A stretch of 64,000 bases of DNA from a virus (IMGVR_UViG_3300027749_000070:1-64000), one strand, 5' to 3'. Shown: positions 8,024-17,433, counted from the first letter of the stretch. The notes: generated by a model from the sequence alone, not told the origin. Translations and numbers: made by a program.

Positions 8024-10785
8024 TAATAACCTGTTAAAGTAATACTTGTTATATTTCCAATCCATCCACTAGGCACAGTTATTCTTAGAACTACATAACC
8101 ATTAGCAGTATCAACACCATATCCCTGATAACCAACATTTAGAGTCCATGTTGTATTTGTTATAGTAGTTGTAGGAACAGTCTCGGCACATCCGACACCT
8201 GCAGTCATTGGATTATTAGTTAGAGTAAACGCAGAAGATGTATCTAACCAATCCGATAATGCGGAAGAAACACCCGGAACTTTCATTTCAAGCTTCATCT
8301 TATTTGAAGATGATGTCAACGTTCCAGATGAAGTTACTAACGTTGCAGAACCAACTACTGTTATAGTAAATTTAGTATAAACTGTTGAAGTTCCAAAATA
8401 AAATTTTCTATAATAATATTTAACACCAGTTAATCCAGAATAATTCGTATTTGAAATACCAAAATTTGGATTAGTTGTTGTTGATGTTCCAAATGTACTA
8501 AAATTTAAATTTGCTGGATATCTTAATCCACCATTATAGATTTGTAAATCCGTTGTTGCTTGTATTGAAGCAGTGCTACCATATACATTAGAAACTGATA
8601 TAACCGCACTTACTGTATCATAACTATCATTTTTTAGACGATATATTTCGTCACAGAAATTTTCTATTGTATTACTGGATAATCCACTAACGGTATCTAA
8701 ACAAAGTGTATTTGAAGTAGCTAATGCGCCAGTACCAGTAGTAAATGATTTAACACCACCATTATATGATGGTTTTTTAACGCTACTTATATAGCAACTA
8801 ACTGGATCATTAATTCTTCTAACTCTTGAACTTATATTAAATATAAATGTAGTACTATCACTAATCAAATTAAAATTACTACTATTGCTTGCTAATGTAG
8901 GAAGTGATTTATTTGCATTTAATGTAGGAGCAGGTGCTGCGTTGCTTGATACTGGATTATCACTAATAACTATTGCCGCTGCATCCCCAGAATAAACATT
9001 GCTATATGCATTAGCAACAGTATAATTATATTGAATACTTAAACTTGTATAATACTGAATACCAGATATATATTTTGGGGCACCCGTACTAATGTTATTT
9101 AAAGAACCACCACCAGGAATTGGAGCTTCTGGGTTATCATCAACTATAAATTCTATACCTGCTAATTTAATTATACTAGTTGTAGTATCTTGTATAACTG
9201 TAGCATAATTATACCCTCTTGTTATACCATATTGATTAGCTGTTAAACCAATTGAAGCTGTATAAGAATAAGGACCCAATAATGTTACTGCTGGTATATA
9301 ATATGAACCAGTTCTGCCATAAAATAAATCAAATGACGCACCACTTTGGAATTTAGAAGCGGTTGCGGCTGATAATACAAATCCTGGTAAGGTTAATCCA
9401 GAAGTATTATTAACACTATTTAATGTTGAAGACAAACTAACACTTGATACAGTTAATCCATTTATAATTAAATATAAACTACCAACATTTGCATTAGCAA
9501 ATGAATCAGCAGGATAAGCACCAACTGAACTTGCGGCTATACCATTATTTAATTTACCATAAATAGTTTGATATCTATCATTACTAGTTGTCGCAGCAAA
9601 TATACCAAGTCTATTTCCACTTGGTGTCCAAGTTCCATCAAGTGCTACTGATCCATAAGTTGCACCAGTAGCAGGATTAAAATTATACACATATCCAGGT
9701 AATGGAAAAGATAATTTTGCTGTTTGCCCAGCTGGTAATCCATTTATTATTGATAAATTTGGAGAAGGAGAAGGAACTAATGCAGCTAAAATTTTATTAA
9801 ATCTATCTACAGCTACACCGATTTCAGTTGAAGGAGTAAAGGAAGGGTAGTTATAAACACCACCAGAATAAGTATTACCAACTTCAGGATTACCTATTGA
9901 TGTTACTGCTGCTGAAAATGGTATTTGGAATTGAATACCATCCCATATTAATTGATATTCAATTCCTAATGTTAAATCAGCTGATGCAATATCTTGTAAT
10001 GCACTACCTACAATTTTTTTAATAGAAGCTGTACCAAGATTATTTATATTCATTGTAGCACTTGTTCCAACACTAGCTGTTAAAAACATTGTATAAAATA
10101 CAGATGGTTTATAATAACCAACTAAATTAGCATTAGCAGTATAATTAATACCGTTTGTCGAAGATGCGGTTAGAGAATAAACTTGGTTTACATACTCTTT
10201 TAACCATATACCACCAGAAGCATATATACCAACATATTTAAATATAACACCTTTTTCATCATCGGCACGAACTGTCATACCTTCAAATGGAAATGTAAAA
10301 TTCCAATAATTTACTCTTGAATCATACATTGCAATGTTATCAACATGTCCATTCCAGTTTGTACTTCTAATATCTGTTGATGTGCCACCAATAGCTCCTG
10401 TTATTAAGTATCTATCATCATTATTTAAAATAGAAGGTATTGAACTTGTTCTTGAAATAACAGAATCTTGCCATTCCATTGGTCTAGTTTGTGGAATACC
10501 ACTATACTGAACCCAGTTATTAGGATCGGTTGATGCTGTGCTATTATAAGCATATTGTAATACATATGTATTATTATTAGAAGCAGTTGGGTCATTATAA
10601 ACAGTAGCCAACATACCAAATTCAAATCTAGATGGATAAGCGGTTTGTGCTGACAACATATTATCATATGTTATATAAGAATGATGTCCACCCTTTGCTT
10701 CGCTTGAAAATATTACGGCAATTGGGTCTAACGAATCATTTGGTCTAAGTGGTGATGTTATTAATGTTCCTATATTTTGTGACAT
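8023..10785 (-). CDS. Large tail fibre protein
   Basis: A 920-residue fibre-type protein. Residues about 25-200 include MLATVYNDPTA..., FPFEGMTVRADDEKGVIFKYVG and WLKEY, resembling the tail-fibre segment that precedes variable tips in many phages. The next stretch (ANLVGYYKPSVFYTMFLTASVG...MNINNLGTASIKKIV) resembles the DUF-type module in which alternating NLG...SI strands form a fibre shaft. The C-terminal half is Ser/Thr-rich beta structure without catalytic motifs. Its place in a run of five structural genes supports a role in adsorption. Its stop lies inside the inverted repeat at 7991-8023. Confidence 0.75.
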   Translation of the reverse strand: MSQNIGTLITSPLRPNDSLDPIAVIFSSEAKGGHHSYITYDNMLSAQTAYPSRFEFGMLATVYNDPTASNNNTYVLQYAYNSTASTDPNNWVQYSGIPQTRPMEWQDSVISRTSSIPSILNNDDRYLITGAIGGTSTDIRSTNWNGHVDNIAMYDSRVNYWNFTFPFEGMTVRADDEKGVIFKYVGIYASGGIWLKEYVNQVYSLTASSTNGINYTANANLVGYYKPSVFYTMFLTASVGTSATMNINNLGTASIKKIVGSALQDIASADLTLGIEYQLIWDGIQFQIPFSAAVTSIGNPEVGNTYSGGVYNYPSFTPSTEIGVAVDRFNKILAALVPSPSPNLSIINGLPAGQTAKLSFPLPGYVYNFNPATGATYGSVALDGTWTPSGNRLGIFAATTSNDRYQTIYGKLNNGIAASSVGAYPADSFANANVGSLYLIINGLTVSSVSLSSTLNSVNNTSGLTLPGFVLSAATASKFQSGASFDLFYGRTGSYYIPAVTLLGPYSYTASIGLTANQYGITRGYNYATVIQDTTTSIIKLAGIEFIVDDNPEAPIPGGGSLNNISTGAPKYISGIQYYTSLSIQYNYTVANAYSNVYSGDAAAIVISDNPVSSNAAPAPTLNANKSLPTLASNSSNFNLISDSTTFIFNISSRVRRINDPVSCYISSVKKPSYNGGVKSFTTGTGALATSNTLCLDTVSGLSSNTIENFCDEIYRLKNDSYDTVSAVISVSNVYGSTASIQATTDLQIYNGGLRYPANLNFSTFGTSTTTNPNFGISNTNYSGLTGVKYYYRKFYFGTSTVYTKFTITVVGSATLVTSSGTLTSSSNKMKLEMKVPGVSSALSDWLDTSSAFTLTNNPMTAGVGCAETVPTTTITNTTWTLNVGYQGYGVDTANGYVVLRITVPSGWIGNITSITLTGY

Positions 10786-10794
10786 ATCTTATAT

Positions 10795-11799
10795 TTAATT
10801 TATTTGAAAATAATTTATTGGTGAATTTTGTACCGTATTTGAATACCATAATGAATATGATGCTACTATACCATATTGATTTGAAAAATTAATAGATTTA
10901 TTTGTAAAAGCGGTTGTCAATAGTCCATTTGCTATAAAAACTGGTGAGCCTAAATAAGTTGGCATAGCGAATACTAAATAATTACCAGCACCATTTATAC
11001 CATTTAATGTTTGCACTTTTGTATTAGTTAATATATTTCCAGTATTTGTACCGGTACTATCAACTATACTAACACTTGCACCATTAAAATCAGTAGTTAT
11101 AAATGAATGACTTGAAGGATCAGTAGGATAATTGCCCCAATAAAATCTATCCTGAAATACTACACTAGCTGTTAATGATATTGGATTAACTCCATCATTA
11201 ACAGATAAAATAACTACTTCTGTTGTATTAGAAGCTGATGCAACCGTTATTATACCACTTTGAGTAGCTAATGATTGTATATAACCAATAGCATTTCCAT
11301 TATATCTAAAATAAGCAGATGAACCATTGAAACGTATATTATTAGGAAGTAATATATTTCCTAATAAATTAACGCTTCCTTGTGTTATATTCCATTTTAT
11401 ATAAAATTGATTGTAAGAAGTAGAACCATTTTCTAAGTAAACTATATTAGAATAAGGACCACCACTACCTACTGATAAAGATAAATTATTAATTACTGGC
11501 GCAACATATGGATGTAAAATTGAGTCAAACATTTGTTGAATAGTTAATCCAGCAGAGAAATTTGTCCCAGCAGTTAATCCGCCAATTGCTACGGTGCTTG
11601 CTGTATTGCTAGTATAGATAACACTAGAGGAATTAATAGAAGCGGTAGCACTTGTATCATATAATGTTAATACAGCATTTCTTAGTGTAGAAGCAAGTAT
11701 CGCACCACTGGTGTTATCTTTAAGATCAGCCATCATAGCATCCAAATTTGGATAACTAACTGAATAAGTACCTGAACCCGCTGTGCCGTATATTGACAT
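10795..11799 (-). CDS. Fibre/structural protein sharing FD-LYP domain
   Basis: A 334-residue protein. It starts MSIYGTAGSGTYSVSYPNLDAMMADLKDNTSGAI, then carries AIGGLTAGTNFSAGLTIQQM FD..LHPYVAP..NNLSL, the domain also found in the 442-residue protein at 6659-7987. The rest is beta-rich. This is probably the first gene of the fibre block: an exact TTAATATATA box lies 15 nt upstream, followed by an A-rich leader. The structural role is inferred from domain sharing and position. Confidence 0.65.
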   Translation of the reverse strand: MSIYGTAGSGTYSVSYPNLDAMMADLKDNTSGAILASTLRNAVLTLYDTSATASINSSSVIYTSNTASTVAIGGLTAGTNFSAGLTIQQMFDSILHPYVAPVINNLSLSVGSGGPYSNIVYLENGSTSYNQFYIKWNITQGSVNLLGNILLPNNIRFNGSSAYFRYNGNAIGYIQSLATQSGIITVASASNTTEVVILSVNDGVNPISLTASVVFQDRFYWGNYPTDPSSHSFITTDFNGASVSIVDSTGTNTGNILTNTKVQTLNGINGAGNYLVFAMPTYLGSPVFIANGLLTTAFTNKSINFSNQYGIVASYSLWYSNTVQNSPINYFQIN

Positions 11800-11814
11800 A
11801 AATAGTTTTATTTT

Positions 11815-11824
11815 TATATATTAA
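11815..11824 (-). promoter_or_regulatory. TTAATATATA phage promoter box
   Basis: Exact decamer 15 nt before the ATG at 11799, with an A-rich leader between. Likely the promoter for the fibre block. Confidence 0.6.
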
Positions 11825-11838
11825 AAAAGCATATTCTT

Positions 11839-11865
11839 TTTTGAAAGAAAAATTTCGTATCTTTA
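11839..11865 (+). promoter_or_regulatory. Possible host-type promoter
   Basis: TATCTTTA (11858-11865) matches seven of eight positions of the Bacteroidota -7 element TANNTTTG. TTTTG lies upstream, but the spacer is shorter than the usual 19 nt, so this call is weaker than the sites at 29751, 53596 and 63548. Confidence 0.4.
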
Positions 11866-11880
11866 ACAAAAGATTAACAA

Positions 11881-12129
11881 ATGAAAAAACATACTAAAAT
11901 TATAAATCAATTAGTCAATTCAGCGGTTCAGTACCAAATGGAAACAAACTTTAAAAGAATTAAAGAAGGCAAATATCTAGATATTAACAAAAAACCATAT
12001 GACATAAAGTTAATTGATAATATGATAAACTTTTTTGAAGAAGATGAGGAATACGAAAAATGCGGAATTATACTAGATTTTAGGAATAAAATTTTAGATC
12101 ATGAAAATAATTATTATTCAATAATATAA
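11881..12129 (+). CDS. Small hypothetical protein
   Basis: Not recognised. It has 82 charged residues, is mostly helical by composition and has no membrane segment or metal motif. The first half is basic (MKKHTKIINQ, FKRIKEGKY) and the centre acidic (FFEEDEEYEK). It stands alone, pointing right, between the fibre block and a convergent gene. It is preceded by a partial host-type promoter, so early expression is plausible. The 27-nt repeat found again at 63473 lies 36 nt after its stop. Confidence 0.6.
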   Translation: MKKHTKIINQLVNSAVQYQMETNFKRIKEGKYLDINKKPYDIKLIDNMINFFEEDEEYEKCGIILDFRNKILDHENNYYSII

Positions 12130-12165
12130 CAAATGGATAATCACCCGTGTATATAGTAGTATTAT

Positions 12166-12192
12166 TATATATCATGATGTTGACGATCTTTT
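12166..12192 (+). repeat. 27-nt dispersed repeat, copy 1
   Basis: Identical to 63473-63499. The core is ATCATGATGTTGACGATC, with a TATAT prefix and a TTTT suffix. Upstream similarity extends about ten more bases (AGTAGTATT) with a one-base length change. It lies between the 3' ends of two convergent genes, and no protein is encoded. Confidence 0.9.
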
Positions 12193-12193
12193 T

Positions 12194-12964
12194 TTAATTA
12201 TGTCCGGAAACTATCTCAAATAGATAGTAATCCACTGAATTTAAATTTGTTTTTTTCTGGAACTTAACCTCAATATTTAAATCAACATTACTAGCTATAG
12301 TTTCCACAATATCATCTTCGGTAATCTCTTTATCTAAAAGAGCTTTGACTTTATCATAGTCTAAAACATCTTTCATTTGAAGTTTTTTATCCATACCAAG
12401 TTCAAGATCGGATATATTTTTGAAACTATAAAATTTATTTTTTGTGCTATCTATAAGTTTCTCTAAAATATTAGTTTTAACCTTTTCTATTTCTTCAGTG
12501 GTAAAAACCATTACTTTACGCATAACTCCATCATCATTTACAGAATATAAATGTATATCTTCTTTTATGCATTCAATATAAGATATACTTACTTTATAAA
12601 TATCCGCTAATGCTCTTTCGTGCTTATGTATATCTTCCTCTGTTGTTTGAAAATTAAATATACTCTCATTGACCATATAATTTTCAAATTTCTTTATAGA
12701 ACCATTTTGTATTTTTTTAAATAAACCATCTTTGAAAGCACCATAAATATCGTGTATTATATCTTTTAATACAACTTCAATACCATCTACGTCTTTCAAA
12801 TCATCATCTTCACTAATGAAATTACTAAAATTTTGAGTACCTGGCATCAAATATTTAGCAATTTTATCATGTGATATATTCATATCCGAATACTTTTTTA
12901 ATTTAGTATTAATCATCTTGTAGTAATTGTTTAACTCCTCTGAATTAGATATTGCCTTTTTCAT
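12194..12964 (-). CDS. Hypothetical protein
   Basis: Not recognised. It has 256 residues and is highly charged, Lys/Asp/Glu-rich and largely helical by composition. No signal peptide, membrane span or cysteine motif is visible. The stretch LMPGTQNFSNFISEDDDLKDVDG is the only Gly/Pro-containing region and may link two helical parts. It is divergent from the WYL-like gene at 13010 across a 45-nt spacer holding a short palindrome and a TTAATATATA box. Soluble and cytoplasmic location is inferred. Confidence 0.6.
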   Translation of the reverse strand: MKKAISNSEELNNYYKMINTKLKKYSDMNISHDKIAKYLMPGTQNFSNFISEDDDLKDVDGIEVVLKDIIHDIYGAFKDGLFKKIQNGSIKKFENYMVNESIFNFQTTEEDIHKHERALADIYKVSISYIECIKEDIHLYSVNDDGVMRKVMVFTTEEIEKVKTNILEKLIDSTKNKFYSFKNISDLELGMDKKLQMKDVLDYDKVKALLDKEITEDDIVETIASNVDLNIEVKFQKKTNLNSVDYYLFEIVSGHN

Positions 12965-12965
12965 A

Positions 12966-13005
12966 ATTGTATATATTAAATATATACAATATAAATTAAT
13001 ATATA
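12966..13005. promoter_or_regulatory. Divergent promoter region with palindrome
   Basis: ATTGTATATAT and ATATATACAAT (12966-12976 and 12980-12990) form an 11-3-11 palindrome. TTAATATATA at 12996-13005 ends 4 nt before the ATG at 13010. It probably drives both flanking genes. Confidence 0.6.
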
Positions 13006-13009
13006 CTTA

Positions 13010-13942
13010 ATGATATTAGAAAAACTTTCAAATATACTCCTTCATGATAATACTTTACCAATTGAGTTTATTATACGTCAATACTCATTAAATGAGGATA
13101 AGGAATATATACCTACTGGGAATGCTAGTGTTCCAAGATTTTCACTAGGTGATGTTGAAGGATTTGAAAATGTTCCTATTAACAAACCAATTACACCATC
13201 TGAAGATTTAATAATTAAAGCTATTAAATATGGTATGATTTTTCTAATTACATATAAAGGAGCTAAAGACGAACATACTGTAGGACATGAAAGAGTTATT
13301 TACCCAATGGTATTTGGTCGCTCATCTGTTGGTAAATTATTAATAAGAGGATATCACTTAAAAGGTTGGTCTGTTTCTAACAATCGCAATATCGAAAAAA
13401 TATGGAGATTATTTAGATATGATAGAATTAAGTCTATCATATTTACTGGGTCATTTTATAGACTACCACCTACTGGATACAATATGTATGATAAAGGTAT
13501 GCGTGGTGGTATTATAGCAAGAGCGGATTTTAATGAAATAAGAAGAAATCAAGAAACTTTAACTAAAGCGGAAAAGATTGAAAATAGAAAAAATATTCAA
13601 CTTGAACCAGAAGTTAAAAATCAAAATACTAAAATCAAAGTAATAGATACTAATACTGAATTAGATTTAGATAATCCATATGATAATCAATACATTAAAA
13701 ATGAAGAAAATGCCGCTAATTTAAGAATTACTTTCTTAAAATCTATTTATGGTGAAAAACATATTGCTATACTTGGAACAGAAGGTGAAAAAGATAATCA
13801 AGTCGAAGTGACTCCAAATGTAGGCACATTTAAAGTATTACAAACTATTACAGGTAAAGAATTAAAAGAAGTTGCTGAAAAGCCAGAAATAGTTAAGGGA
13901 AATAAAATATTTAAATTATACACATTTATGAGGAAATTATAA
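13010..13942 (+). CDS. WYL-domain-like protein
   Basis: A 310-residue protein. Residues about 68-150 follow the WYL pattern: LIIKAIKYGMIFLITYKG, ERVIYPMVFG, LLIRGYHLKG, then KIWRLFRYDRIKSI. In bacteria WYL domains sense ligands, often nucleotide-related, and regulate transcription or defence genes. No helix-turn-helix is visible here. The C-terminal half is charged and unrecognised. A regulatory or nucleotide-sensing role is inference. It is transcribed from a TTAATATATA box 4 nt before the ATG. Its 3' end overlaps the convergent glycosyltransferase gene by 17 nt. Confidence 0.55.
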   Translation: MILEKLSNILLHDNTLPIEFIIRQYSLNEDKEYIPTGNASVPRFSLGDVEGFENVPINKPITPSEDLIIKAIKYGMIFLITYKGAKDEHTVGHERVIYPMVFGRSSVGKLLIRGYHLKGWSVSNNRNIEKIWRLFRYDRIKSIIFTGSFYRLPPTGYNMYDKGMRGGIIARADFNEIRRNQETLTKAEKIENRKNIQLEPEVKNQNTKIKVIDTNTELDLDNPYDNQYIKNEENAANLRITFLKSIYGEKHIAILGTEGEKDNQVEVTPNVGTFKVLQTITGKELKEVAEKPEIVKGNKIFKLYTFMRKL

Positions 13943-14879
13943 TATTTATAATCTCATTAGTGGGATCGTCCCATTTATCAAAACTAATTTTATCAGTTTG
14001 TAAAAAATTATCCACATCTTCTAATTTACCAGTAAAAATACCCAAATCTTTTAATGCTTTTGCATTAGATTCTTGCTCATATTGACCTTTAACAGGTATA
14101 ACCATTAATTTTTTTGACATATATAAAGCTTCGGATGAAGTTTGAAATCCAGCATTAGTAATTATGCCATGTGAATTAATAAAACTATTAACAAAACTTC
14201 CTTTATCAATAGGGTAAATTAAACAATTCTTATATCTATACACTGTTTTTATATCCGAATGAAATATGTGAAATATATTATTATATACAGATAATTCATC
14301 TAAAGTATTTAATAAACCATATGAAGGTAAATACACTGTATAATGTCCAGCATCAGTTGGATTTAATTCTAAAATATCATTACTAATTATAGGCTGATAA
14401 ATAAAATCGTCATAAGATTTATAATGCAATCCAAATGGTATATCTACCGGTGCCATCCATTTTAAAATCTTTTCTCCCATCCAATCTTTACCATTTCTTG
14501 GAGTATTTTTGCTAATAAAAGAATACTGATTAGAAATACCATAACATGGTTTGCCATTTATTTTACATGCCCATGCTGTTATAGGTTCAAAATCACTTAT
14601 AACCTTATCATAGTTTAAATCTAATCTAATATTTTTAATAAAATCCATTACATCAAAAGACATAATAGTTTTTAAATAATCAATACCACCAGATGAAGTG
14701 GTGAAAAATGTAAAACCTTTAAATCTCCATTTAACATCAAATGGGAAATCAATAAAAGCATTTTTACCAGATAATAAAATATCTACGGTATGTCCAAGTA
14801 ATCTCAATCTATTGATTATTTTAATAGATCTTGTTAAATGACCGTTCCCTGTACATTGGATTCCATATAATATTTTCAT
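13926..14879 (-). CDS. GT-B glycosyltransferase (MJ1255/VC2487-like)
   Basis: A 317-residue protein starting MKILYGIQCTGNGHLTRSIKI, the Gly-rich N-terminal loop of the MurG-like GT-B glycosyltransferases of the MJ1255/VC2487 group. The sugar-nucleotide region is recognisable in HGIITNAGFQTSSEAL (residues about 234-249), followed by KKLMVIPVKGQYEQESNAKAL. It should transfer a sugar from a nucleotide donor, probably to a host lipid or surface glycan at the cytoplasmic face of the membrane. Its divergent neighbour is an LpxH-like phosphoesterase, and these two families are also paired in bacterial genomes. Surface modification of the infected host is inferred. Confidence 0.8.
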   Translation of the reverse strand: MKILYGIQCTGNGHLTRSIKIINRLRLLGHTVDILLSGKNAFIDFPFDVKWRFKGFTFFTTSSGGIDYLKTIMSFDVMDFIKNIRLDLNYDKVISDFEPITAWACKINGKPCYGISNQYSFISKNTPRNGKDWMGEKILKWMAPVDIPFGLHYKSYDDFIYQPIISNDILELNPTDAGHYTVYLPSYGLLNTLDELSVYNNIFHIFHSDIKTVYRYKNCLIYPIDKGSFVNSFINSHGIITNAGFQTSSEALYMSKKLMVIPVKGQYEQESNAKALKDLGIFTGKLEDVDNFLQTDKISFDKWDDPTNEIINIIISS

Positions 14880-14892
14880 AAAGGGTTGTTTA

Positions 14893-14902
14893 TTAATATA
14901 TA
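14893..14902 (+). promoter_or_regulatory. TTAATATATA phage promoter box (divergent)
   Basis: The decamer ends 21 nt before the ATG at 14924. Because TAATATATATTA is nearly symmetrical, it can also serve the minus-strand gene starting at 14879. Confidence 0.55.
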
Positions 14903-14923
14903 TTACATAAATATACCCCTTTT

Positions 14924-15658
14924 ATGCAAAAAATCAAAACTTTATTTATTTCGGATACACATTTAGGCAATAAGAACTCACAAGCGGACAAACTATTAGA
15001 GGTTTTTAAACAATATGAATTTGAAAATCTTTTTATTATAGGTGATTTCATAGACATGACGGCTATGAAAAGAAAATTCTACTGGAATCAAGAGCACTCT
15101 ACTGTTATTCAAAAAGTACTTAAATTATCTCGTCATAACGTAAATTGTGTTTATTTAATTGGAAATCATGATTTTTTTGTTAGAGATTTAATAAAAGAAC
15201 AAGATATAAATTTAGGTAATATTTTAATTTGTAATGAGTATATTTATACTTCTATTAAAGGAGAAAAAATACTTTTAGTTCATGGTGATTGTTTTGATGG
15301 ATTTGTAGCTACACATAAATTATTGTATGTAATTGGTGATTTTGGTTATGAATTATCTATGAAAATAAATTGGTTATATAATAAGGTAAGAAAATTATTC
15401 AAAATGAATTATTGGAGTTTTTCGGCTTATTTGAAAAAGAAAGTAAAAAATATAATAAAATTTTTAACTGAATATAAAAAAGCGTCTATGCAATTAGTTA
15501 AAGATAAAAATTGCGATTCAATAATGATAGGACATACTCATGCACCAGAAATAATATTAGGTGAATATTATAATACAGGAGATTTTGTAGAATCTTGTTC
15601 TTATATAATTGAAGATTTAGAAGGTAATTTAGAATTGAAATTCATAGATAAACATTAA
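14924..15658 (+). CDS. LpxH-like metallophosphoesterase
   Basis: A 244-residue calcineurin-like phosphoesterase with all metal-binding blocks in order: SDTHLG (residues 10-15), GDFID, GNHDFF, LVHGDCFDG and GHTHAPE. The arrangement and length fit the UDP-2,3-diacylglucosamine diphosphatase family (LpxH/COG2908), which cleaves the pyrophosphate of a lipid A precursor. A basic helical insertion (residues about 150-180) could approach membranes. Encoded head to head with the GT-B glycosyltransferase, it may form a lipid or surface-glycan module acting on the host envelope. Exact substrate is not deducible from sequence. Confidence 0.8.
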   Translation: MQKIKTLFISDTHLGNKNSQADKLLEVFKQYEFENLFIIGDFIDMTAMKRKFYWNQEHSTVIQKVLKLSRHNVNCVYLIGNHDFFVRDLIKEQDINLGNILICNEYIYTSIKGEKILLVHGDCFDGFVATHKLLYVIGDFGYELSMKINWLYNKVRKLFKMNYWSFSAYLKKKVKNIIKFLTEYKKASMQLVKDKNCDSIMIGHTHAPEIILGEYYNTGDFVESCSYIIEDLEGNLELKFIDKH

Positions 15659-15664
15659 TATATA
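15655..15664 (+). promoter_or_regulatory. TTAATATATA phage promoter box
   Basis: Exact decamer overlapping the stop codon of the preceding gene and ending 4 nt before the ATG at 15669. Confidence 0.6.
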
Positions 15665-15668
15665 ACTA

Positions 15669-16070
15669 ATGAAATACTTATTAGATTTTGAGATTTTTGA
15701 AAAGAAAAATTATTTTAAGGGCAGTGAGTTTGCAGATGATGAGGGAAGGTCTTGGAGTGTTGAAAAAGTATACCGTTTTGTTAAAAAACATAAAAAGAAA
15801 TACTATCACCCAAGATACGACTTAGATAATATAAAAGATAATCTAAAATGGTGGCGTAGTATTTATTCAATTAAAAATAAAAAACATAGAAACAGAATGC
15901 TGGATGCAGATACTAAATATCCTATTTTAGTTATAAAAGACGGTGAAGAATTAAATGTATGTGACGGTCTAAATCGTTTATATAAAGCAATTAAAATTGA
16001 AAAAAGAAAAACTTTACCAGTTTATTTATTTAATAAAGAGGATATTATGCATCTTAAAAACAAAGATTAA
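15669..16070 (+). CDS. ParB/sulfiredoxin-like fold protein with head-targeting-like leader
   Basis: A 133-residue protein. The leader MKYLLDFEIFEK contains IFE and matches the shared capsid-targeting-like pattern. Residues about 85-125 (YPILVIKDGEELNVCDGLNRLYKAI...TLPVYLFNKED) resemble the ParB/Srx core, where (D/E)GxxR follows a strand pair. In this family the residues bind nucleotide or phosphate. The middle is very basic and Trp/Tyr-rich (KKHKKKYYHPRYD, NLKWWRSI), suggesting DNA contact. A head-packaged DNA-associated protein is inferred, not shown. Confidence 0.55.
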   Translation: MKYLLDFEIFEKKNYFKGSEFADDEGRSWSVEKVYRFVKKHKKKYYHPRYDLDNIKDNLKWWRSIYSIKNKKHRNRMLDADTKYPILVIKDGEELNVCDGLNRLYKAIKIEKRKTLPVYLFNKEDIMHLKNKD

Positions 16071-16095
16071 TTTAAATATATAAAAATAAAAAATT

Positions 16096-16611
16096 ATGTC
16101 ATTTAGTTTATACGATAAAGAAGAATTAGAAGCAATTGCCAAAAAAGAAGAATCCAATAATAGAATGGAAGAATTCTTTAATAGTAAAAGAGAAATATGG
16201 AATAAAGAAATCGAACCATTAAATGAAATATCAAGATTAAGATATAACCAAGAAAATGCTTCTCAAATAGTTGAGCTACAAGCTTCCGCTTTGGCATTTA
16301 GACAAAGAATTAATGAAGAAGTATCTTTTTATCTACAGAAGCTTTCCAAAGAAAAAATTAAATTAAAAAGAGCCGTTCAAGAAAAAATGGTTTGGTATGC
16401 TGCTGGTAAATCACCACTTAATTTAAATGGCAAATTAAGTAATTCTCAAATGACGAGCATAATTGATGCTCATACATCGGAAACAGAAAGAGGTGTTGAG
16501 TTAATTGAAATACATATTGATTTTTTAAGAACATCGGCTAAAAATCTTGCCGATATAGGTTATCAAGTAAAAAACACAATTGAGCTTTATAATCTATTGT
16601 CTAAAAATTAA
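16096..16611 (+). CDS. Probable UvsY-like recombination mediator
   Basis: A 171-residue, largely helical protein without cysteine or membrane segments. The order of features (long amphipathic helices with RLRYNQENASQIVELQAS, a YY-like/AAGKSP turn, then IIDAHTSETERGVELIEIHIDFLRTSAKNLADIGYQVK) resembles T4 UvsY. That protein loads UvsX recombinase onto gp32-covered DNA. Its position immediately before the sliding clamp, in a replication/recombination block, supports this. Sequence identity is weak, so a profile comparison would decide. It is preceded by AAATATATAAAAATAAAAAATT, written here as an AAATATATA box plus A-rich leader. Confidence 0.45.
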   Translation: MSFSLYDKEELEAIAKKEESNNRMEEFFNSKREIWNKEIEPLNEISRLRYNQENASQIVELQASALAFRQRINEEVSFYLQKLSKEKIKLKRAVQEKMVWYAAGKSPLNLNGKLSNSQMTSIIDAHTSETERGVELIEIHIDFLRTSAKNLADIGYQVKNTIELYNLLSKN

Positions 16612-16644
16612 TAAAACAATTTTCTACTTATAAGTATAAAGTTT

Positions 16645-17433
16645 ATGAGTAAAAAATTATCTATCAACTTAAATAAGCGTTTCTTTCCAGATTTTATCGC
16701 TAAAATACAAGACTTATCCAGTATCAATGACGTTGTAAAACTGAAAATAGAAACTGATAAAGTTTTAATGTATGCCATGAAGGCAAATGATAATGCTGTT
16801 TTAGCATTAAAGAGTTATATACTTCCTACTACAAATTATTTCGATAATTTTAACCAAGAAGATATGTTTGATTTCATTATTGTTAATGCACCAAAGTTTA
16901 TCAAGTCATTAAAATTTTTTGACATTGATACACAAATTAAAATGGATGTAATTTATAAACCACACCATGAAAATGAAGGTGTAATGCAGATACGTTCAGC
17001 ACAATTTACTAATGGTAAATTAAAAATATCTACAATTGGTGGTGAAGATGATAAAATTAGAGATTTGAACGCTGAACTTCTTGAAACTAGAACTGATATA
17101 GAAAATGCTAGTTTTGATTTTCAAATTACTAAACATGATTTTAACGATGTTAAAAAATTATGTGCTATTGATTCGGAAGAAAAAATCTTATCTATTGATA
17201 TAGAAGAAGGAAAAATTGTAGCAAGCGAAATATCTAAATGGGAACTTCAACTAGGAGAAATTGATTCTTCATTTAACCAAAAAATTATTTTCAATAAAAA
17301 GTATTTATCAAATATAAATGGCGACATGGATATGATTAACTTTTATATGTTTGATACATTTATCTTAGTAAAGGATAATATATCTTCACTGATGCTTTCG
17401 TTTGAACAAACTTTTGATGAAGATGATGAATAA
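16645..17433 (+). CDS. 45: T4 gp45-like DNA sliding clamp
   Basis: A 262-residue protein with the two-domain layout of phage sliding clamps: repeated beta strands, acidic surface, and a C-terminus ending in a hydrophobic-acidic tail (LMLSFEQTFDEDDE). NLNKRFFPDFIAKIQDLSSINDVVKLKI near the start and FDFIIVNAPKFIKSLKFF are typical of gp45 homologues. It encircles DNA and tethers the polymerase, and in T4 it also activates late transcription. This second role is interesting here because a phage-specific promoter motif is widespread. Its last codons overlap the next gene. Length is slightly above T4 gp45 (228 residues). Confidence 0.75.
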   Translation: MSKKLSINLNKRFFPDFIAKIQDLSSINDVVKLKIETDKVLMYAMKANDNAVLALKSYILPTTNYFDNFNQEDMFDFIIVNAPKFIKSLKFFDIDTQIKMDVIYKPHHENEGVMQIRSAQFTNGKLKISTIGGEDDKIRDLNAELLETRTDIENASFDFQITKHDFNDVKKLCAIDSEEKILSIDIEEGKIVASEISKWELQLGEIDSSFNQKIIFNKKYLSNINGDMDMINFYMFDTFILVKDNISSLMLSFEQTFDEDDE

